Part shown: positions 58,315 to 64,000 of the stretch, piece by piece
How the letters are laid out: every line of letters starts with the position of its first letter
Numbering within the stretch: the stretch's first letter is position 1
Notes under the pieces: model-generated
The model's input: the letters and a program-made list of their open reading frames with translations, nothing else
Database searches by the model: none
Told to the model about the DNA's origin: nothing
From: Verrucomicrobiaceae bacterium
GTDB lineage: Bacteria > Verrucomicrobiota > Verrucomicrobiia > Verrucomicrobiales > Verrucomicrobiaceae
Reading direction: 5' to 3'
DNA: 64,000 nt
Assembly (NCBI GenBank): GCA_027486585.1
Contig: JAIXOU010000079.1
Location: 38,867 to 102,866 of the forward strand
Made by a program: the position numbers and the translations under genes

Positions 58315-58349
58315 AAAAGGCCGACGACTCTCTGTTGTCGGCCTTTTTT
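58315..58349 (+). terminator. Rho-independent terminator after sucC
   Basis: An 11-bp perfect stem (AAAAGGCCGAC / GTCGGCCTTTT) around an 11-base loop, with a run of six T. It starts 20 bases after the sucC stop. Confidence 0.92.
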
Positions 58350-58504
58350 CGTTTTGAGCCGGAAATGCTTGGTGAAATCTGAGGCTTGGAGCGACTCATC
58401 GAACTTTCATTTCGAGTGGTGAAGCAGGTTGATTAAAACGGGATTTAAAAAAGTTTGTATTTTTTCCGCAACACTTGGTGGCTGGTCGTCCATAACTCAT
58501 ATGA

Positions 58505-59077
58505 ATGATCGATTTGCTGCCAACTGAACTTACTACCGACGAGATTCTTGTCCGGCAGGTGCTTGATGGGGATGAAGCTTCGTTTCGGAAGCTCCTTTCC
58601 AGCCATTTGCAACCCTTGAGGACCTATCTGGCTCTGCGTGCACCAGTGCCGCATTTGATTGATGAAGTCGCGCATGATGCCTTTGTTTTTGCTTATCAGC
58701 ATCTGGAGGATTTTAAAAGCGGATCACTTCAGCCCTGGTTGCGTAGCATTGCGCTCAATCTGCTCAGAGACCGCCTGAAGGCTCATGCGCGTGATGAACT
58801 GAAGCAGGAGCGCTACCTCGATCATTTGCGGCTAGAGCTAGCCCTGCAAAATGTCGAGTCACCTGCGGAAAACCCTCGTGCTGATCAATTAAGTCATTGT
58901 CTGGAAAAACTACGCCACTCCCAGCGGGAGATCCTGGATCTGCGTTATGAGCATGAACTGAGCAATGATGAGATCGGCCGCCGCACAGGACGCAGCGCTT
59001 TAGCCATCCGCTCTCTGCTCATGCGAGTGAGGCAGCAACTGCGCGACTGCATCGAAACACAATCTATCCCCTCATGA
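58505..59077 (+). CDS. ECF-type RNA polymerase sigma factor
   Basis: 190 residues with region 2 at about 20-90 (DGDEASFRKLLSSHLQPLRT, AHDAFVFAYQHLEDF, LQPWLRSIALNLLRDR) and region 4 at about 130-180 (LEKLRHSQREILDLRYEHEL, SNDEIGRRTGRSALAIRSLL). There is no region 1.1 or 3, as expected for ECF factors. Its stop overlaps the ATG of the next gene by four bases (ATGA), and that gene starts with an anti-sigma-like segment, so the two should be a regulator pair. It is preceded by a short AT-rich stretch (58440-58480) that could be an autoregulated promoter. Confidence 0.92.
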   Translation: MIDLLPTELTTDEILVRQVLDGDEASFRKLLSSHLQPLRTYLALRAPVPHLIDEVAHDAFVFAYQHLEDFKSGSLQPWLRSIALNLLRDRLKAHARDELKQERYLDHLRLELALQNVESPAENPRADQLSHCLEKLRHSQREILDLRYEHELSNDEIGRRTGRSALAIRSLLMRVRQQLRDCIETQSIPS

Positions 59078-61986
59078 AGCCGGAAGACCTCATTGACGTT
59101 ATTTTAAATGATCAGCTGTCTGCAGAAAGCTGGCAGGCCCTGCAAAAGGATGAGCTGGCCATGGTTGAACTGCGCCGACAGATCGAAATGGATGCGCTCC
59201 TGAGAGTGGCTCTAGAGCCAGTGGCGAAAGGGCAGCGGATTGAGGATGCCATCATGGCCAGTCTCGATGTGCGTAGCTCTGAGTCTCTTCGAAACGAGAT
59301 CGAGCAGGCGACGATTGGCTTCCGTCGTGGAGCACGGCGGCGGCTTGGCAGCCCTGCTGCGCGCTGGTGGATAGCAGCGCCACGACTCTGGCAGGCTGCG
59401 GCCGCATTGGTGTTAGGTGGTGTAGTTGGGAATCTTGCTTGGCATGATTTGATCCAGCAGGCGGGCATGACTGAGATCGTTGCAGCAAGGAAAGCTCTTT
59501 TTTTGCCTGCTTTAGAAGTTCCTTTGCCAATCCAGCAATCTTTGCCTGAGCAGGGACTAGCGGGTAGTGGGCTGCCGCGAGCTTCAGAGCCTGTGCCAGG
59601 ACCAACGCCGTTGCCTGTTCAAGTCGATCCACCGAAAGTCATGGCTGAGGCATCAAGGCCTTCTGAAGCGCCTCTGCAAATGTCAATCCCGACGCCACCG
59701 CCGAGTGCGCCATCTAAGGTGGAGCCTTTGCAGCCTATCAGGGTCGAAAGCCGGATCATGACGGAACGATTGGCGGCGAAACCCAGTCCCGATATGCCCG
59801 GAGATCTCATGCTGCCGAAGCATGGACCTGTGGATTTCGTGACTCAGGTGTTGCCTCTTTTGAAAAGGTCTTGTTTTGAATGTCACAGCGCTGAACAAAA
59901 AAAACCTAAAGGGGATATTCGCCTCGATGATCTGGCGGCCATTCGTGAAAAAAGTCGGACGGATAATCTGGTCTTTCCGCATAAGCCCGACAAGAGTTCT
60001 CTCACGCGGAGTCTGACTCTGCCTCGTGATCATGAGGACGCGATGCCGCCTGAGGGTAAAGGGACGCAGCTTACGTCTCAAGAGTCAGGCTTGATCCATC
60101 GCTGGATCGAGGAGGGAGCGGACTTTGGCGACTGGACCTCTGAGCGTGCCCGTGAAGTAACGATTTCGACCTCTGAGGAAGCCGTTAACGCGGCAGATCC
60201 GGTTGCGACGGCTCGCCGAATTGATGAGTTGATTCTCAACGATCTTGAAAAGCGCGGCCAAAAGCCCCGCGCAGCAGCTACGGACCTGACGTTTGTGCGG
60301 CGGGTTCATCTCGATCTGGTTGGGCGTATCCCGACGGCGCTGGAGGCGCAGACCTTTCTAGCTGATCGATCGCCTGAGCGTTACCTGCATTTGATTGATC
60401 GATTGCTAGCCTCGAATGGGCACGTGAGTCACATGTTCAACTTCTGGGCGAGTCTGCTGCGCGCCCGGGATCGGTTGGAGGGGGATGTGCAGGGCTCCTT
60501 TTATCTTGCCTGGATCAAGCAGAGCATCAGGGACAATAAACCGTATGACCAGTGGGCGCGTGAGCTACTCAGCCCTGAGGGATTTGGCTGGCGTGCGCCT
60601 GCTGCTGGGTATTACCTGCGTGACGGGGCAAATCGTGCGGCGAATATCGAGACGACAGCCAGCTTGTTCCTAGGTCTGCAAATCTCCTGCGCGCAGTGTC
60701 ATGATCACCCTTATGATAAGTGGACGAGGAAGGATTATCACCAGTTCATGGCCTGGACTTCTGGGATCAAGATGGGTAGCGGGAATAGTCAAGTGGGGCA
60801 GGTCGAGTCTGAAGAGATCCAAAAGGCCAAAGAGCGCTATGATAAGTTAGCGATGGATCGCATGGATCCTGCGCGGCAGGCCAAGTATGCTCAAATCGGG
60901 CGCGCTCTGGAAGCGCTTCAGCGTGCTGCTGGGGGGGCGGGGCTGGTGAATGGTGAAGGGCAGTCTGCGCAGTTACCGCAAGATTACCAATACGCTGATG
61001 CGAAGCCTGGCGACCTTTTGCCTGCCTCCGTTCTTTATGGGAAAACTCCGCAGGCAGGAGCACGTCCGGCTGATACTCTTGCGTCTTGGATCACGGCACC
61101 ACAGAACGTACGCTTTTCTCTCGCTTTAGCCAATAGACTCTGGGAAAAGCTCTTTGGGTTGCCTTTTGCTGGGTCGCCTGAACAGGTGCGTGAGATCGCA
61201 GATTGCACGAATCCTGATCTGGCAAACTACCTTGCCAATGTGGTGCGGGATTCACGTTATGATCTACGTCAGATTCTACGCATTTTCTGCCTGACCCAGG
61301 CGTATCGGAATGAGTCTAGCATCTTGCCAAAGGAAGTAGATGAACTCAGCCAATTTGGCTTTGCTGGCCCGGTGCTGCGGAGGCTTAAAGCTGAGCAGGT
61401 GTGGGACTCGATGATGTCCCTGTCCGTGGCTGGACTAGATGATCAGCTCGACTTTGATCCGCCTGGTGTGAAGGAGCTAGAGAAGGCGGTGAATGCGAAA
61501 AAAGCCAGCGAAGTCACCACGGTGGCCCGCCAGATGGCCAGTGATGAGCAACGCGTCATGGACGCTGAGCAGCGCCGTGCACGTCTGCGCGGTGAGATGG
61601 CTGCTGAGTTTGCAGGTGGCGGTTTTGAGCGTGCCTCTGAGCTGCCGCAGCCCACCCCTGCAGGACATTTTCTGCGGCTTTTTGGCCAGGGTAATCGTGA
61701 CTTTATCGACGACAACTGGACCGCCACCACGGTGCCACAGGCGCTGCTCATGCTGAACAGTGATTTCTTCGATCATGTGGCTCGCTCAGGCAGTCCACTG
61801 AATGTGAGTCTTCGCAGTTCTGGTAATGCTCGTGAGGTCGCACGCGCTGCCTTCCGAGCCATTCTGATACGGGAGCCTGACAAAGCTGAGCTGGACGCCT
61901 GCATCGAGATTCTCGGTGAAGCACGGAACCCGAAGACACTTGCCCGCACGCTGCTTTCCACGGCTGAATTTGCCTTTCAACACTAA
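59074..61986 (+). CDS. Anti-sigma-like / PSCyt1 / DUF1549-DUF1553 fusion protein
   Basis: 970 residues. Residues 1-100 (LIDVILNDQLSAESWQALQK, ELRRQIEMDALLRVA) resemble the cytoplasmic part of FecR-like anti-sigma factors of PVC bacteria. A membrane helix follows (about 105-125, QAAAALVLGGVVGNLAW), then a Pro-rich linker (about 145-235). Next is a planctomycete-type cytochrome c domain with CFECH at 267-271 and the late motif AMPPEGKG, and then the DUF1549 domain with a second CxxCH (CAQCH, about 539, in AQCHDHPYDKW) and the DUF1553 domain to the C-terminus (DNWTATTVPQALLMLNSDFF). The function of DUF1549/1553 is unknown. Coupled to the sigma gene by a four-base overlap; a DUF1501 gene follows. 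Confidence 0.9.
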   Translation: MKPEDLIDVILNDQLSAESWQALQKDELAMVELRRQIEMDALLRVALEPVAKGQRIEDAIMASLDVRSSESLRNEIEQATIGFRRGARRRLGSPAARWWIAAPRLWQAAAALVLGGVVGNLAWHDLIQQAGMTEIVAARKALFLPALEVPLPIQQSLPEQGLAGSGLPRASEPVPGPTPLPVQVDPPKVMAEASRPSEAPLQMSIPTPPPSAPSKVEPLQPIRVESRIMTERLAAKPSPDMPGDLMLPKHGPVDFVTQVLPLLKRSCFECHSAEQKKPKGDIRLDDLAAIREKSRTDNLVFPHKPDKSSLTRSLTLPRDHEDAMPPEGKGTQLTSQESGLIHRWIEEGADFGDWTSERAREVTISTSEEAVNAADPVATARRIDELILNDLEKRGQKPRAAATDLTFVRRVHLDLVGRIPTALEAQTFLADRSPERYLHLIDRLLASNGHVSHMFNFWASLLRARDRLEGDVQGSFYLAWIKQSIRDNKPYDQWARELLSPEGFGWRAPAAGYYLRDGANRAANIETTASLFLGLQISCAQCHDHPYDKWTRKDYHQFMAWTSGIKMGSGNSQVGQVESEEIQKAKERYDKLAMDRMDPARQAKYAQIGRALEALQRAAGGAGLVNGEGQSAQLPQDYQYADAKPGDLLPASVLYGKTPQAGARPADTLASWITAPQNVRFSLALANRLWEKLFGLPFAGSPEQVREIADCTNPDLANYLANVVRDSRYDLRQILRIFCLTQAYRNESSILPKEVDELSQFGFAGPVLRRLKAEQVWDSMMSLSVAGLDDQLDFDPPGVKELEKAVNAKKASEVTTVARQMASDEQRVMDAEQRRARLRGEMAAEFAGGGFERASELPQPTPAGHFLRLFGQGNRDFIDDNWTATTVPQALLMLNSDFFDHVARSGSPLNVSLRSSGNAREVARAAFRAILIREPDKAELDACIEILGEARNPKTLARTLLSTAEFAFQH

Positions 61987-62009
61987 CATTAATTCTTGTC
62001 CCGACGATT

Positions 62010-63332
62010 ATGAAAAATGAACTTCTCAAACTCGATGAACTCAGTCGCCGTCGCTTCGTGGAGCGCCTCGCGCGCACCTGTCTTGGTGTCAGTCTCTTGC
62101 CGTCTGCCAGCACTCTGGCTCCGTTGTTTGGCAAGGAGACAGAAAGCACCACGAGCAACATCGAGCTTCCGGCAAATCATGTGATCTACCTCTACATGAG
62201 GGGTGGCATGAGCCACATGGACACCTTTGATACCAAGCCCGATGCTCCGGCCGATTATCGTGGCCCGGTCCGTACGATCAAGACCAAGGCTGACGGGCTT
62301 CAGTTCTCTCACTTCCTGCCAAAGTTAGGCGATCATGCCAATAAAATGGCGGTGATCCGAAGCATGACTCACACGCAGGGTGCCCATGAAGAAGGCGCTT
62401 ATAAGGTCATGACGGGGTTTGAAACATCAGCCTCGCTTCGGTATCCAGCCTTAGGCTCTTGGGTGGCGCGGCAGGTGGTCGAGGGGCACTCGACTTTGCC
62501 GCCCTACATCCGCCTTGGCGGCCTCGCCGGGCATCCTGGCAGTGGTTTTCTAGATGCACGGTATGCTCCAGTGCCCGTGCTGGATCCCAATAAAGGTCTT
62601 GAGCATACGAAGCTTCAAAAGGGTGATTCAATGACTGCGCTCAATCGCCGCACGAATCTCGCTGACCGCCTGAATCAAGCTTTCATGAATCGTTATCCCA
62701 CCGAGGAGGTCAAGGCTCATGTGGACGTCTATGCCGATGCTCTAAAGTTGATGACAAGCAAAGATCTCGACGCTTTTAATCTCAGTCTAGAGAAAAATCA
62801 GGTGCAGGAGGCCTACGGCAATGACGACTTTGGTAGAGGTGTGCTTTTGGCTAGGCGTCTGATTGAGCGTGGGACAAAGTTTGTCGAGGTCGAACTCGGT
62901 GGATGGGATACTCATAGCGATAATTTCACCTCAGTCGAAGGTCTGGCCTCGAGGCTGGACAATACAGTGAGTGCACTTTTGACCGATCTCGAAGAGTCTG
63001 GACTGCTCAAGCGCACTCTGGTGGTGCTAACGACTGAGTTTGGCCGCACGCCGAAGATCAATGACGGTGGTCGCGATCATCATCCCATTGCCTTTTCTAG
63101 CTTCATTGCTGGTGGCAAAGTGCGTGGCGGCCAGGCCTGGGGGAAGACGGATGCAACTGCCACTCGTGTCGATGAGAATCCTGTCAGTGTACTCGACTTT
63201 CACTCCACAATCGGAGCACTGCTCGGCATTGCCCAGGACGACCTTGTACCAGTGGGTTCTGCTGGGAATTTCAATATTCACGGGGGCAGTGGTGCCCGGC
63301 GTGGCCGACCGATCACAGCCTTGATCGGATGA
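62010..63332 (+). CDS. DUF1501 protein, Tat-exported
   Basis: 440 residues. The N-terminus has a twin-arginine motif (SRRRFVERLARTCLG). The DUF1501 body is sulfatase/alkaline-phosphatase-fold-like: VIYLYMRGGMSHMDTFDTK, MAVIRSMTHTQGAHEEGAYK, VEVELGGWDTHSDNF, LVVLTTEFGRTPKINDGGRD and HHPIAFSSFIAGG. The PSCyt/DUF1549 and DUF1501 pair is very common in Planctomycetes and Verrucomicrobia, and the function is not established. It lies 23 bases after the previous gene, so it is the third member of the sigma-linked operon. Confidence 0.92.
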   Translation: MKNELLKLDELSRRRFVERLARTCLGVSLLPSASTLAPLFGKETESTTSNIELPANHVIYLYMRGGMSHMDTFDTKPDAPADYRGPVRTIKTKADGLQFSHFLPKLGDHANKMAVIRSMTHTQGAHEEGAYKVMTGFETSASLRYPALGSWVARQVVEGHSTLPPYIRLGGLAGHPGSGFLDARYAPVPVLDPNKGLEHTKLQKGDSMTALNRRTNLADRLNQAFMNRYPTEEVKAHVDVYADALKLMTSKDLDAFNLSLEKNQVQEAYGNDDFGRGVLLARRLIERGTKFVEVELGGWDTHSDNFTSVEGLASRLDNTVSALLTDLEESGLLKRTLVVLTTEFGRTPKINDGGRDHHPIAFSSFIAGGKVRGGQAWGKTDATATRVDENPVSVLDFHSTIGALLGIAQDDLVPVGSAGNFNIHGGSGARRGRPITALIG

Positions 63333-63496
63333 GGAATGGCAGCCATTGGTCCATGAATCGGTGAACTTGGGGCCATCGCCTGTCTTTTGGGTGCCATTTG
63401 CTGGGGTAGCTCAAAATTCTTTGCAAAAACTTCAAACTCTTGGTTGCATCTTCTCTGACAAAGCTATACTTCGCGCCCCGCATTCAGCGGGACCCT

Positions 63497-63581
63497 GCTC
63501 GGGTGGCGGAATTGGTATACGCGCAAGATTAAGGATCTTGTGCCGAAAGGCTTAGGGGTTCGAGTCCCCTCCCGAGCACCA
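63497..63581 (+). tRNA. tRNA-Leu (anticodon AAG)
   Basis: Long-variable-arm (class II) tRNA with acceptor GCTCGGG/CCCGAGC, discriminator A, and the 3' CCA encoded. The anticodon stem is CAAGA/TCTTG (63524-63528 with 63536-63540) around the loop TTAAGGA, so bases 34-36 are AAG. The variable arm has stem GCC/GGC with a GAAA loop; the T arm is AGGGG/CCCCT around TTCGAGT. A34 is unusual for a bacterial leucine tRNA and would need deamination to inosine. Confidence 0.93.
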
Positions 63582-63612
63582 CTCTTTTGAAATACAAAAG
63601 AGTTTGGTTTCA
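63581..63612 (+). terminator. Hairpin after tRNA-Leu, possible terminator
   Basis: A 9-bp perfect stem (ACTCTTTTG / CAAAAGAGT) with a 5-base loop directly after the tRNA, followed by TTGGTTTC. The T run is short, so a terminator is plausible but not certain. Confidence 0.55.
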
Positions 63613-63831
63613 AAAAATCAAAGTCCCCACAGGGACGGCTTGTAACTTCACGATCGGTGAAAGTTGGTTTGGTCCAAAAGCCTGCCGGAGTCAGAAAAGA
63701 AATAGGCCAGTTTTCGGAGCCGCAGACAGCCGAAGGTAATCTGTGGGAATCGACAAATCCTGACGACGGCAACTGCAACGCCACGCTAGGAAGACCCTTT
63801 CCCATGGTCAGACGCCTTGACCCAAAAGCAA
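63613..63831. other. Hairpin-rich intergenic stretch
   Basis: About 220 bases without a supported gene. Small inverted repeats are GTCCC/GGGAC (about 63632-63645) and TTCGG/CCGAA (63714-63735). It is not recognised as a known RNA family. Confidence 0.45.
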
Positions 63832-63999
63832 GATGCTTCTGCCGCACGGCGGGATGCTTCTGCCACACGGTGAGATGCTTCTGCCACACGGTGAGATGCT
63901 TCTGCCACACGGTGGGATGCTTCTGCCACACGGTGGGATGCTTCTGCCACACGGTGGGATGCTTCTGCCACACGGTGAGATGCTTCTGCCGCACGGCAA
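63832..63999. repeat. 21-bp tandem repeat, eight copies, reaching the window edge
   Basis: Eight direct copies of GATGCTTCTGCCACACGGTGG or close variants, with no spacer, one every 21 bases from 63832. The first and last copies carry GCCGCACGGC instead of GCCACACGGT, and the last base of a copy alternates between A and G. Since 21 is a multiple of three, all frames stay open across the array. The array may continue beyond the window. Confidence 0.95.
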
Positions 64000-64000
64000 A

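Noticed and set aside
63464..63994. A 176-codon minus-strand frame across the 21-bp repeats and tRNA-Leu
   Set aside because: It reads through the antisense of the tRNA gene (giving the well-known spurious GAREGTRTPKPFG peptide) and the repeats stay open in every frame, so the length is no evidence of coding.
63832..63999. CRISPR array
   Set aside because: The copies are directly joined with no spacers, the unit is only 21 bases and no cas gene is near.

Overview
The window reads like a chromosomal segment of a Verrucomicrobiota bacterium (Verrucomicrobiaceae / Prosthecobacter-like; inferred from gene content, not from a phylogenetic marker). Pointers are the PSCyt/DUF1549 plus DUF1501 gene pair behind an ECF sigma factor, a periplasmic TPR plus ExbB/ExbD/ExbD operon, a sulfatase, a cytochrome c/propeller protein, and a giant SdrD-B/Ig-repeat surface protein with a Verrucomicrobium-type C-terminal module. 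No IS element, prophage, CRISPR array or frameshifted gene was recognised.

Layout. 1-18854: the 3' part of one giant gene for a repeat-built surface or secreted protein (more than 6,280 residues in the window, 5' end missing). 19.1-23.0 kb: a small hypothetical, dprA, a YkgJ-type cysteine-cluster protein and two unassigned proteins. 23.2-28.9 kb: a five-gene energy-transduction operon (two exported TPR proteins, ExbB/MotA/TolQ-type protein, two ExbD/TolR proteins) closed by a terminator. 29.1-33.1 kb: Tat-exported Gfo/Idh/MocA oxidoreductase, SanA/YdcF-type protein, membrane M48 metallopeptidase. 33.1-38.8 kb: minus-strand phosphate transport operon pstS-pstC-pstA-pstB-pstB with an enlarged PstC and no phoU in view.

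40.1-46.1 kb: a tightly packed minus-strand run, bifunctional-nuclease-domain protein, TolC-like outer membrane protein, GAF-GAF-TM-HlyD fusion, ThiS, DacB. 46.2-53.1 kb: tRNA-Arg(CCT), sulfatase, aspartoacylase-like protein, cytochrome c/propeller protein, LysR regulator, and a divergent sugar isomerase-like TIM-barrel protein. 53.1-57.0 kb: LysM protein divergent from an N-acetylmuramoyl-L-alanine amidase, then a polar amino acid ABC permease and ATPase. 57.1-58.3 kb: sucC with its own terminator. 58.5-63.3 kb: a translationally coupled ECF sigma factor, an anti-sigma-like/cytochrome/DUF1549-DUF1553 fusion and a Tat-exported DUF1501 protein. 63.5-64.0 kb: tRNA-Leu with the uncommon anticodon AAG, a hairpin-rich stretch, and a 21-bp tandem repeat that runs to the window edge.

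The parts most worth following up are the giant protein (LamG-like domain inside an Ig-like repeat, propeller inside the repeat array), the sigma/anti-sigma/cytochrome fusion operon, the GAF-sensor-HlyD adaptor, the TPR-ExbBD operon, the tRNA-Leu(AAG) and the terminal 21-bp repeats. All family assignments come from reading motifs by eye; no database search was run.
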